Assembly: GCA_015056495.1 (NCBI GenBank)
Contig: SVGC01000006.1
Location: 62,001-126,000 of the forward strand
Length of the DNA stretch: 64,000 nt
Direction of reading: 5' to 3'
Origin: Butyrivibrio sp.
GTDB taxonomy: Bacteria; Bacillota; Clostridia; Lachnospirales; Lachnospiraceae
Below are positions 55,173 through 62,786 of this stretch, piece by piece. Every line of letters begins with the position of its first letter. The first letter of the stretch is position 1. The position numbers were made by a program, and so were the translations under genes. Below the pieces are notes generated by a model, which saw only the letters and a list, made by a program, of their open reading frames with translations, was not told where the DNA came from and made no database searches.

Positions 55173-56372
55173 ATGGGAAATAGTTTTGTATTAAGGGAAT
55201 TTTTTTGCAATAAAGATGAAGTGAAGATATATACCAGAGAATACCTGCCGGAAGGAGCAGACTTAGAATCTGGAAAGTATCAGGCAATGATACTGTGCCA
55301 TGGTTTCGGCGATGACTGTGATGGCATAAAGAGAGAATGTGAGCATTTTGCATCAATCGGCTATGCAGTATATAGCTTTGATTTTTGCGGAGGCAGTGCT
55401 CCTGACAGAGGCGGCAGAAGTGACGGCGCAGATATTGATATGACTATCAGATCTGAGACAGAAGACCTTCTGACTGTATTTGAGTATGTTAAGAGTCTTT
55501 CATATACAGACAATGAGCATATTACATTTATGGGCTTTAGTCAGGGCGGCTTTATTTCCAACCTTGCTGCCGCAAAATGCCCTGACGAGGTTGAAAATCT
55601 TGTTTTAGTATTTCCTGCATTGTGCATCCCGGATCATGCAAGGCTTGGATGCCTTGGCGGCGGACATTATGATCCAAACGTTACACCTGAAAAGATAGAA
55701 TGTCCTAATGGTATGACCCTTGGAAAACAGTTCTTTTATCAAGCCTCATACCTTGACCCATTCAAGGAAATGGCAGCTTTTAAGGGAAGAGTATTGCTTG
55801 TTCATGGAATGGAAGACCCGGTTGTTAATTACAGCTATTCTATCAAGGCTTCCAAGAGCTTTTCGTCTGCCAAGGAATGCCATCTGGTGCTGATCAGAAA
55901 TGCAGGCCATGGATTTGATGAAGAAAAGACAGAAAGCCTCTACATTGCCACAGAACATTTCCTGACCTATCGTAAAGAACTGCTGACTATACAGGTATTC
56001 GTGACCGGTCTTCAGGAAGTACCTTCAGACAATGATGAAAGTCCAGATGGTGAACTTATCAAGAAACAGGAAGTCTATTTTACCGGTTATTGTGATAACG
56101 AAATCTTCAGAGGCAGTATAAGCCCTGAAGGCGTAGATATTCAGAGAATATATAAAGATGGCAGAGTTGTATTACACGCCGATTATAGCCTTGTAGGAAT
56201 TGACAAGGACAATAACAAAGCATCGCTTCACGTGATCAATGAGAAAAAGGGTGACAGATTCAAGCCGGTCATCGACACAGACAACAATAATCTGTTATTC
56301 CTTAATAAAACTGATCTTACAGCAGCCATTGAAGGCTTTAATGGTGGTCTCACCGTCCGCATCTGGGGATAA
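55173..56372 (+). CDS. Alpha/beta hydrolase fused to a DUF3237-like domain
   Basis: The 399-residue protein has an alpha/beta hydrolase domain (about 1-275): LCHGFGDDCDG (oxyanion region), GFSQGGFISN with the nucleophile Ser, VHGMEDPVVNY with the acid Asp, and NAGHGFDEEKT with the His. The C-terminal 125 residues (FRGSISPEGVDIQRI, RVVLHADYSLVGID, and a late GLTVRIWG) resemble the DUF3237 lipocalin-like fold. It may be an esterase with a binding domain. The DUF3237 call is by pattern. GGGGGAATT precedes the ATG. A REP-like repeat follows within six bases. Confidence 0.8.
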   Translation: MGNSFVLREFFCNKDEVKIYTREYLPEGADLESGKYQAMILCHGFGDDCDGIKRECEHFASIGYAVYSFDFCGGSAPDRGGRSDGADIDMTIRSETEDLLTVFEYVKSLSYTDNEHITFMGFSQGGFISNLAAAKCPDEVENLVLVFPALCIPDHARLGCLGGGHYDPNVTPEKIECPNGMTLGKQFFYQASYLDPFKEMAAFKGRVLLVHGMEDPVVNYSYSIKASKSFSSAKECHLVLIRNAGHGFDEEKTESLYIATEHFLTYRKELLTIQVFVTGLQEVPSDNDESPDGELIKKQEVYFTGYCDNEIFRGSISPEGVDIQRIYKDGRVVLHADYSLVGIDKDNNKASLHVINEKKGDRFKPVIDTDNNNLLFLNKTDLTAAIEGFNGGLTVRIWG

Positions 56373-56377
56373 GCCTA

Positions 56378-56461
56378 TGAGTCCCCGGTGAGTCACCGGG
56401 GACGTATCAAACTGACTCATTGTGCACAATGAGTCACCGGGGACGTATCAAATTGACTCAT
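56378..56461. repeat. REP-like repeat, copy D
   Basis: Two head-to-tail units of GAGTCACCGGGGACGTATCA, each followed by TGACTCA, are separated by TTGTGCACAATGAGTC, with a truncated GAGTCCCCGG fragment at the left. Unlike copy B, the intact units are in direct order. Confidence 0.85.
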
Positions 56462-56672
56462 TTGCAGCGACAAAAAGGTATAGGAATACATACATTTTTG
56501 AACATAAAGTTCAAAAATGTTGCAACCAAGCCATTTAAAGTCGATTAACATCGAAGGGCTTGGTTGCCTCTTGTTTCACTGCCTTACGAAACCCGCAGCT
56601 AGTGCGGCTTTCTGTTTGACGTCATAGGAATACATACTATATTTCGATATATATATATCATTGAAAAAATTG
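56462..56672. other. Hairpin-rich gap before tRNA-Trp
   Basis: No gene is seen. It contains three hairpins: ACATTTTTGAAC/GTTCAAAAATGT (56492-56520), GCAACCAAGCC/GGCTTGGTTGC (about 56521-56568), and the recurring CCGCA/TGCGG hairpin (56589-56611). The 14-base sequence ATAGGAATACATAC occurs at 56480 and again at 56624. Confidence 0.6.
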
Positions 56673-56702
56673 TTGCACGATAGATAATTACTATGCTATA
56701 AT
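56673..56702 (+). promoter_or_regulatory. Promoter of tRNA-Trp
   Basis: TTGCAC (56673-56678), 18 bases, then TATAAT (56697-56702), about 31 bases before the tRNA. Confidence 0.7.
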
Positions 56703-56733
56703 CATTTTCGTTGAGCGCGTTATATGTGCACTC

Positions 56734-56805
56734 AGGGGAATCATACAATGGCTAGTATCACGGTCTCCAAAACCGTTCATGCGGGTTCGAATCCTGCTTC
56801 CCCTG
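56734..56805 (+). tRNA. tRNA-Trp (anticodon CCA)
   Basis: The 72-base sequence folds as a tRNA: acceptor stem AGGGGAA/TTCCCCT, a four-pair D stem (ATAC/GTAT), anticodon stem ACGGT/ACCGT with loop CTCCAAA, and T arm GCGGG-TTCGAAT-CCTGC. The anticodon is CCA, for tryptophan. The 3' CCA is not encoded. Confidence 0.95.
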
Positions 56806-56813
56806 CTAACTAA

Positions 56814-56859
56814 GAAAGCCTGTAATAATAGCTGAAAGCTAGATATTATGGGCTTTTTT
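56814..56859 (+). terminator. Terminator after tRNA-Trp
   Basis: AGCC and TAGCT pair with AGCTA and GGCT in an interrupted stem, followed by six T residues. Confidence 0.75.
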
Positions 56860-57369
56860 CATTAATCACCATGGTATGCTATTGTCTGTTTGAGTTCATT
56901 CTAGTTCAAAAAAGAACGAAATATGTAGGGCCGTTTTAGGGTCACTATAATAACTATTAACAGGCAAACAATCTGAAAAAAATAAAGCATTTTTACCCAA
57001 AGCAATTTTGTTTGGGAATAACAAGCATAAAAATAGCCGATAGTCAAAATGATATATACCCTCTTTACTGGATGTCCAGTAAAGAGGGTACATATCATTT
57101 TGAACAAGCAGTTATTGCATACTGTAGACAAAACTAACCTCTAGAGATTAGTATCCATGCGAATTTCATGATGTCATCTATTTAAAGTACTCAAAACAAC
57201 TTATGGTCAATGTTATAAGAAATGTCAAATGAGGGGGCATGAATCGGAGTGACGTGATTCGAACACGAATTACACTTCTCCGAAACCAGCGTAGAAAGGG
57301 GGCTTGACGGCACCGACTTGACCTCTGGTCAAACAACTGGTCAAACACTTTTCTATACGTATGTATTAA
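56860..57369. other. Gene-poor stretch after tRNA-Trp
   Basis: No convincing gene is seen; two overlapping minus-strand frames of 65 and 76 codons lack ribosome sites and known patterns. The stretch contains a 58-base near-perfect palindrome at 57045-57102 and, near 57246-57270, a sequence that on the minus strand reads GTGTTCGAATCACGTCACTC and resembles the T arm and acceptor end of a tRNA. Confidence 0.55.
57045..57102. repeat. 58-base near-perfect palindrome
   Basis: The outer arms CAAAATGATAT/ATATCATTTTG and the inner arms CCCTCTTTACTGGA/TCCAGTAAAGAGGG meet at a two-base centre, with one mismatch between. There is no T-run on either strand. Confidence 0.8.
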
Positions 57370-58017
57370 TCATTCCTGATTGCTTACTTCTGACTCACAA
57401 AGCTCTTTGGTTATGAGCATTCGTACGCTTTCAGGTATCTCTTTGCGTTCGTCCTTAATAGTCAAAGTATCATAGATCGCTTTACTTGCATCTTTAGAAA
57501 AGATAAAATCGATTACCTCTCCACCGCCACTTTTGTTAACAGATGAATCTTCCACACGTAGAGTCATTGGAATAAACCTGTTAGGCATTGCGTTACCATT
57601 ATTATCAGTCTGCTGTACTAATCCCAAAGTAAACTCCAAATTAGTAACACTCAGCTTATATGTTATAGAAAGCGTTTGCATATCTTTCAATACACATACC
57701 ATAGTATTTGTAAGCTCAGGGGCTCTTTTTAAGCACGGCAGTTTCTTTCGAGCCGAGTTATAAGGGTGTTCAGAATTAAAAAAGAACTGATCACATGTTA
57801 AAGTTGCATTCTTAGCATTTTTATAAAATTCTTTACCAGACAAATAAGTTGCAACACCAGTCAGATGCAGAAATCTGTTTGTTGGAAAGTATAATTCAAA
57901 ATATTCCTCCCCATACACATATAAAAAAGACCGTCCTGCAAGATTCTGACTGTACACAATAGCAGCATCCAATATATCTTGACGTATTATGTTTTTCTTT
58001 TCAGCCTTAGTCAGCAT
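57370..58017 (-). CDS. Putative BECR-fold nuclease, PBECR4-like
   Basis: This 215-residue protein resembles the PBECR4 group (phage-linked relatives of barnase, EndoU, colicin E5/D and RelE nucleases) in its first half: DILDAAIVYSQNLAGRSFLYVY, then FELYFPTNRFLHLTGVATYL and SGKEFYKNAKNATLTCDQFFF. The rest is beta-rich. I assign the family by pattern memory, so it is a moderate call. GGAGAATCA precedes the ATG. It lies downstream of a strongly structured leader (58038-58290) with its own promoter, in a stretch with transposase and gene remnants next to a tRNA, which fits a mobile or defence gene. Confidence 0.55.
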   Translation of the reverse strand: MLTKAEKKNIIRQDILDAAIVYSQNLAGRSFLYVYGEEYFELYFPTNRFLHLTGVATYLSGKEFYKNAKNATLTCDQFFFNSEHPYNSARKKLPCLKRAPELTNTMVCVLKDMQTLSITYKLSVTNLEFTLGLVQQTDNNGNAMPNRFIPMTLRVEDSSVNKSGGGEVIDFIFSKDASKAIYDTLTIKDERKEIPESVRMLITKELCESEVSNQE

Positions 58018-58037
58018 TGATTCTCCGTATACATAAA

Positions 58038-58290
58038 GAGGAGTGTGCGGTTAAACACACTCCTCAGACTATTTTTGTTAAGAGTTTTCTGCTGGTTGTC
58101 AGCCTCGGCACCCAGTTAAGATGCCTTAAAGGTGCAGAAATAATTAAGTCCCCTGCCTGGACTACAACATTTATCCCTGTTGCCGGGCTCGATACCTGCA
58201 AATGGTATCTTATGAGATGGAATAATTACCCTGCTCCATCCGCAGCACAACTTTTTACGATGCTCTTACATCGGAAACATTTCTGTTTCT
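58038..58290 (-). ncRNA. Candidate structured RNA upstream of the putative nuclease
   Basis: Read on the minus strand, the region forms a row of stems: GAAAC/GTTTC (58274-58289), CGATG/CATCG (58258-58273), GATGGA/TCCATC (58216-58240), GATACC/GGTATC (58191-58209), and a closing helix GTTGTAG/CTGACAAC (58095-58168) that holds two inner hairpins. A last 10-bp hairpin (58038-58065) lies 20 bases before the start codon and is followed by only TTTAT. A promoter lies just upstream. It could be a riboswitch-like leader, an sRNA or an RNA antitoxin. I do not recognise a known class. Confidence 0.45.
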
Positions 58291-58296
58291 ACTTTC

Positions 58297-58324
58297 ATTA
58301 TATCGACTACAAATCAAAAATCAA
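58297..58324 (-). promoter_or_regulatory. Promoter of the structured RNA
   Basis: On the minus strand TTGATT, 16 bases and TATAAT (58297-58302) place the start of transcription near 58290, right at the first stem of the structured RNA. Confidence 0.5.
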
Positions 58325-58401
58325 TGCAACTATTTCACAAAAAATGTTAAATAATTGTGATATTATTATCGCTTAAGTTTCTTTTTCTCCAATTCCTATA
58401 A

Positions 58402-58431
58402 AGAGGGTTAATAATCGATTATTAACCCTCT
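58402..58431 (-). terminator. 30-base perfect palindrome, probable terminator of the gene remnant
   Basis: AGAGGGTTAATAATC and its exact complement form a 30-base palindrome around ATCGAT. On the minus strand it is followed by TTTATAGG and lies 30 bases after the stop codon of the remnant gene. Confidence 0.6.
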
Positions 58432-58461
58432 ATTACAATATTCAGTTGTCAAATGTTAGAG

Positions 58462-58722
58462 TTACTGTACAGGAACTTCGATTGTTGTGTAGTAGTAATA
58501 GTATTCAACACCGGATACTTTTCTGTGAATGATTGTTCCGTCTTCATCTACATCTGATGAAATTTCATCAGCTGGAATTGTATACTCATCATCACCATCT
58601 GCAGATACCATGCGAGAACCAACAACATAACCATTCTCATCATAAGTAAATTCCTGACTGTAAGAAGGGTTAACTTCTGTAAGAACTGAACCAAATTCAT
58701 TATACGTGTCTATTATGAGCTG
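58462..58722 (-). pseudogene. C-terminal remnant of an unknown gene, cut by an IS fragment
   Basis: A frame without start codon ends in TAA (58462-58464) and encodes about 85 residues, including IIDTYNEFGSVLTEV, FTYDENGYVVGSRMVSADG, DDEYTIPADEISSDVDEDG and VEYYYYYTTIEVPVQ. The sequence is acidic, beta-rich and looks like the end of an extracytoplasmic or YD-type repeat protein. Its 5' part is lost where the IS3-family fragment begins. The codon use is gene-like, which supports a real former gene; I do not recognise the family. Confidence 0.55.
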
Positions 58723-59067
58723 ACACTGTTCATGGACATCTGGAACAATGAGATTCTCTCTTACTCCCTGTCAAAGAAACGTGGTGACAGGATGACATAC
58801 ATGAGTGGCCTCAAAGAGATCCTTGATATCAAGGCGCAGTATCCTGAAATGGAAATGGTCCTTCATACTGACCAGGGTTCTGTTTACTCTTCAAAGAGCT
58901 TTAACGAGCTTCTGCCACTGTATAACATAGTTCATTCAATGTCTCGGGCAGGAACACCTACCGATAACGCCGCCATGGAGGCAATCAACGGCTGGATAAA
59001 GGCCGAGATGTTTAAGGACTTGCACATGAAAAGTAGTTTATTGATATCCAAATTGGAAAAAGGTTAG
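58717..59067 (+). pseudogene. Truncated IS3-family transposase (integrase core)
   Basis: The fragment carries the DDE integrase core of an IS3/IS150-type OrfB: FMDIWNNEILSYSL with the first Asp, HTDQGSVYSSKSFNELL with the second, and TPTDNAAMEAINGWIKAEMF with Glu 35 residues after it. The N-terminal part of the protein is missing, and similarity stops after EMFKDLH near 59028, where an unrelated 13-codon end follows. So it is an internal remnant without visible terminal repeats, though the three catalytic residues remain. Confidence 0.8.
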
Positions 59068-59181
59068 GCCTAACGCTGAGAAGAGTGCATGATAGGCCTT
59101 ACAGTAAAAAACGCAATTTTTATTTTAGGTAAAAAATGTTATTTTACTGCAACTAAGCCTAAAAAATAAAGACCACAGAAT

Positions 59182-59406
59182 TTATAAAATTTGTTCAACT
59201 TTTATTCTGGCAGTAATGTCATTGCTTAGAGCAAAGCTATGCCCTAAGAATTTTACAATCACACTGCCATTGCCAAAATTTTGAAGTACATATAACTCAT
59301 CATCTTCTGAAATACTTGCGTATTCCCTAAGCATGTCCGAAGGACTCAGGAGCCATATGATCCTGCATTTCATTCCATCTTTTATCTTACTTAAACTGGT
59401 AATCAT
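59182..59406 (-). CDS. FeoA-like protein
   Basis: The 74-residue protein has the SH3-like FeoA pattern (MITSLSKIKDGMKCRIIWLL, DDELYVLQNFGNGSVIVKFLG, FALSNDITARIKV). FeoA proteins assist the FeoB ferrous-iron transporter. No feoB is near, so this copy is an orphan in a gene-poor stretch with an IS remnant. GAGG eight bases before the ATG at 59406 decides the start over longer in-frame ATGs. Confidence 0.7.
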   Translation of the reverse strand: MITSLSKIKDGMKCRIIWLLSPSDMLREYASISEDDELYVLQNFGNGSVIVKFLGHSFALSNDITARIKVEQIL

Positions 59407-59436
59407 AGGCATTACCTCGCTATCAACATAAAACAA

Positions 59437-60102
59437 GAAACGAACAGACTTCTATCTACTTTTGATTATGCTCACAGACGCCATGTTGGTCAAGGCTAAC
59501 CCCTATTTGATACTGTTTCAAACACCATCGCACTTGCTGCGGCTTTCATAAGAAAATGATACAAGAGGCAAATAGGCTCTGGGACGAAGTCGCCTTCGAA
59601 TAGAGTAGTGGCAAAAAATATGGATTTTACTTAAAAACACGGGGAATAATCTGACAATAATAAAAATTTTCACTTTTATTTATAAAAATATAATCAAAAA
59701 TAAATGTTTTTACATTGATTATATTATCGTAAAAACGGATAATAGTACTATAATTCTCATTTCATGGGGATTACAGAGCAGCTGATGTTACTATATCAAG
59801 CTACAAGCGAATGATCAGCAGCAATAGGCTTAAGTGGCAGAAAAATCAATATTATGATATTTAGCAGATGCACATAAGCGGGTTAAAATAGTAATTCGCG
59901 GCAACCTGTTAATATACTTTATAAAAGGGGCGGCAGATCCTTGACGACTGCTGCTTCTTTTTTTGATGCAGATGCTTGCATACAAACTCATTGCTTGAAA
60001 GATGAACTGATATTACATATACTATAAATGTCGGAAACGATACCGATCCGAGCAATAGAGTATTTAATCAATACATAAAGCAATATGTGATAAGGGAGTA
60101 CT
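59437..60102. other. Gene-poor gap before the amylase gene
   Basis: I see no intact gene. Short open stretches near 59490-59560 (ending in IALAAAFIRK) and 59765-59860 (DYRAADVTISSYKRMISS) look like gene remnants but have no starts and I cannot assign them. A terminator-like hairpin lies at 59930-59963. The last 100 bases lead into the amylase gene. Confidence 0.4.
59930..59963 (+). terminator. Terminator-like hairpin
   Basis: GCGGCAG pairs with CTGCTGC (one G-T pair), followed by TTCTTTTTTT. It would end plus-strand transcripts before the amylase gene. Confidence 0.7.
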
Positions 60103-61926
60103 ATGAGAAAACAGATCAGATCAATAATACCTATAGCACTTGCATGCGCAGTAGGATTAACAGCCTGTGGAAGTAAGGCTGAGCCACAAGAAAGCAGTAC
60201 TATGCAGGAAAGTGAAAGCACTGAGTCAACAGCGGGTAGTAGCAATGGGGCTGATGGCACTAGCATAAATGAAGGTACTGGCATAGATGGAAGCAGTGAG
60301 GAGAGTGCTGACAGTCAGGCTTCCAGCTCAGATACAACTGCCTACCAGCCTGACTATAGCTATATTCCACAGATAATAGATGATAACTACAGGACCTGCT
60401 ATGAAGTATTTGTCTATTCATTTTATGACAGTGACGGAGATGGAATAGGTGATCTTCAGGGACTTATACAGAAACTGGACTACATAAATGACGGTGATGA
60501 TTCAACATACAGCGACCTTGGCTGTAACGAGATATGGCTGATGCCAATCTGCCCGTCAACTACATACCATAAGTATGATGTTACGGATTACATGGATATA
60601 GATCCTGAATACGGCACACTGGATGATTTTGATCAGCTCATAGCCGAGTGTCATGACAGAGGAATCAATGTGATCCTTGATACCGTTATCAATCACACAT
60701 CATCACAGCATCCTTGGTTTGAAGCTGCTGCAGAATATTTAAAGAGTCTGCCAGCAGATGCAGATCCTGATCCTTCAGAGTGTAAGTATGTTGATTATTA
60801 CAATTTTTCCAAAGAAGAGCAAGATGGATATTGCCAGCTATCAGGTACTGATTGGTACTACGAGGCAAGATTCTGGTCAGAGATGCCGGATCTGAATCTT
60901 GAAAATGAAGATGTAAGAGCAGAACTCTCTGAGATGGCCAAATTCTGGATAGACAGAGGTGCCGATGGATTTAGAATGGATGCTGTCCTGTACTACGACT
61001 ATGGGAATAATGACAGTAGTATAGAAGAATTGAAATGGTTTGTTGATACTGTAAAAGAATATAAAAGTGATGCTTACGTAGTAGGTGAGGCGTGGGCAAA
61101 TCAGTCAACTTATGCAAAATACTATGAAAGCGGAATCGATTCTCTTTTTGAATTTGATTATTCAGGAAGTGAAGGAATCATATCCAAGGCAGCTCATGGA
61201 AGATACAGTGCCCTGAAGTTTGCTAGCGGACTTGAGGATATGCAGACACTGTATAGTCAGTATAATGAAGACTATATCTCAGCTCCTTTTTATACCAATC
61301 ATGATATGGCAAGAAGCTCAGGCTACTACGTTGGTGAGGATTCTGAGGCTATGACCAAGTTTGCCGGAGCCCTTAATCTGATGATGAGCGGCAACGCATT
61401 TATCTATTATGGTGAAGAACTTGGAATGTATGGCTCTGGAAAAGATGAAAACAAACGAGCTCCAATGTACTGGTCTGAGGATGCAGACAGCGAAGGACTA
61501 TGTGATGGTCCTTCCGGAATGGATGATATCACAATGAAATATGGCTCTCTTGAGGCTCAGGTTGGTGATGCAGATTCAATCTACAACTATTATAAACAGG
61601 CCATTGCTATAAGAAATGCATTTCCTGCAATTGCCAGAGGGGATGTAACTGTATTTGAAGAGATTTCGGATGATGATGTCTGCTTTATGGAAAAAAGCGT
61701 TGATGGCGGCGAAGTGACTAATGCAAATGGCGATACTGTGCAGGTTCAGGACATTGCCATTGCAATCAATATGTCAGAAGAGACCAAAACTGTGACTCTT
61801 GCAGGAGATGCTCTGGAATATACAGCCCTTGGGGCTCAGCTTACAGTTTCTGATGAAGCTGTTGTATATGATGGAACTGAGATCACTATGCCAGCCAGAT
61901 CAATTGCGATTTTGGTAAAAGAGTAA
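60103..61926 (+). CDS. Alpha-amylase family (GH13) lipoprotein
   Basis: The 607-residue protein starts with a lipoprotein signal (LTAC lipobox, Cys22), then a Ser/Glu/Thr-rich linker (about 23-85) and a GH13 barrel. Conserved regions are DTVINH (I), GFRMDAVLYY with the nucleophile Asp293 (II), VGEAW with acid/base Glu329 (III) and TNHDMA with Asp401 (IV). A C-terminal beta domain follows. It should be tethered outside the membrane and cut starch or maltodextrins. AAGGGAG precedes the ATG. The HAD gene follows after 20 bases, and an MsmX-type ATPase for sugar uptake lies 1.7 kb on. Confidence 0.93.
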   Translation: MRKQIRSIIPIALACAVGLTACGSKAEPQESSTMQESESTESTAGSSNGADGTSINEGTGIDGSSEESADSQASSSDTTAYQPDYSYIPQIIDDNYRTCYEVFVYSFYDSDGDGIGDLQGLIQKLDYINDGDDSTYSDLGCNEIWLMPICPSTTYHKYDVTDYMDIDPEYGTLDDFDQLIAECHDRGINVILDTVINHTSSQHPWFEAAAEYLKSLPADADPDPSECKYVDYYNFSKEEQDGYCQLSGTDWYYEARFWSEMPDLNLENEDVRAELSEMAKFWIDRGADGFRMDAVLYYDYGNNDSSIEELKWFVDTVKEYKSDAYVVGEAWANQSTYAKYYESGIDSLFEFDYSGSEGIISKAAHGRYSALKFASGLEDMQTLYSQYNEDYISAPFYTNHDMARSSGYYVGEDSEAMTKFAGALNLMMSGNAFIYYGEELGMYGSGKDENKRAPMYWSEDADSEGLCDGPSGMDDITMKYGSLEAQVGDADSIYNYYKQAIAIRNAFPAIARGDVTVFEEISDDDVCFMEKSVDGGEVTNANGDTVQVQDIAIAINMSEETKTVTLAGDALEYTALGAQLTVSDEAVVYDGTEITMPARSIAILVKE

Positions 61927-61946
61927 TAGCAACAACGAGGAAACAA

Positions 61947-62729
61947 ATGAAAGTTTACGACACATATATTTTTGACTTATATGGAACATTGATAGATATC
62001 CACACAGACGAGAGCATAGACGAGCTGTGGGAAGAACTGGCTGCTGAATATGGAAAAAAGGGCGTTGTATATACACCGGCAGCTATTCATGAAAAATACC
62101 TTGAGATGGTAGGGCAGGAAGAGCAGGATCTCGCCAAGGCAACAGGCTTTAAATACCCTGAGATCAGGCTTGATAAGGTATTTGCAAGATTATATAACGA
62201 AGGTAAAAAAGGTGATCCTGTAGGAACACAAGCTGAGATATCTATGGATGATCCCTGGATACAGCAGGTAGCTCTGCAGTTTAGAGAAAACTCCAGAACT
62301 CGACTTGATGTATATGAAAACACAGTCAGCACTTTAAAGAAATTGAAAGAGCTGGGGAAAAAAGTATATCTCTTATCCAATGCACAGCGCTGCTTTACAG
62401 AGCCTGAAATGCGTCAGGTTGGTATATGGAATCTGTTTGATGACATTTTTATCTCATCAGACCATGAGAAGAAAAAGCCACAGCCTGAGTTTATGGAAGA
62501 ATTGCTGAAAAAGCATCATATAGATAGAGACAGAGCAGTCATGATCGGCAATGATTTTACCAGCGATATCAGGATTGCCCTTGAATGTGATATGGAATCA
62601 ATATTTCTGAACACGGACAGACATTCAGAAGCAGAGATGAAGTCTCTCCTTGCAAAGCAAAAAGCCCAGAAGCCCTCTGAAAAAGAAGTATATATTATTT
62701 CCAGCGGAGACATTAAAGAGATAGTATAA
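61947..62729 (+). CDS. HAD-superfamily hydrolase
   Basis: The 260-residue protein has the HAD motifs: TYIFDLYGTLIDIHTDE (motif I; a Tyr stands between the two Asp-containing positions, as DLYGT), LLSNAQ (motif II), KKPQPEF with the Lys of motif III, and MIGNDFTSDIRIAL (motif IV). The cap is helical, as in YjjG or haloacid dehalogenase relatives. It follows the amylase by 20 bases and may be in its operon. Because DLYGT keeps only the first Asp (nucleophile) and has Tyr where Asp+2 is usual, dehalogenase-like chemistry rather than phosphatase is possible. Confidence 0.82.
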   Translation: MKVYDTYIFDLYGTLIDIHTDESIDELWEELAAEYGKKGVVYTPAAIHEKYLEMVGQEEQDLAKATGFKYPEIRLDKVFARLYNEGKKGDPVGTQAEISMDDPWIQQVALQFRENSRTRLDVYENTVSTLKKLKELGKKVYLLSNAQRCFTEPEMRQVGIWNLFDDIFISSDHEKKKPQPEFMEELLKKHHIDRDRAVMIGNDFTSDIRIALECDMESIFLNTDRHSEAEMKSLLAKQKAQKPSEKEVYIISSGDIKEIV

Positions 62730-62750
62730 AAATCTTAAGAAAAAACGCAC

Positions 62751-62779
62751 TTGTATATAAATATTTATTCCTCTATACT
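62751..62779 (+). promoter_or_regulatory. Promoter placing the vanZ start codon at +1
   Basis: TTGTAT (62751-62756), 17 bases, then TATACT (62774-62779). The expected start of transcription, six to eight bases downstream, falls on the ATG at 62787. Confidence 0.6.
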
Positions 62780-62786
62780 TTAAAGC

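Noticed and set aside
56896-57131. Two overlapping minus-strand frames of 65 and 76 codons
   Set aside because: They cross the 58-base palindrome in different frames, lack ribosome sites and resemble no family.
58017-58376. 119-codon plus-strand frame
   Set aside because: It runs through the structured RNA region on the other strand, with no ribosome site and an unlikely residue composition.
58717-59067. Intact insertion sequence
   Set aside because: The N-terminal part of the transposase and both terminal inverted repeats are missing, and similarity ends before the natural C-terminus.
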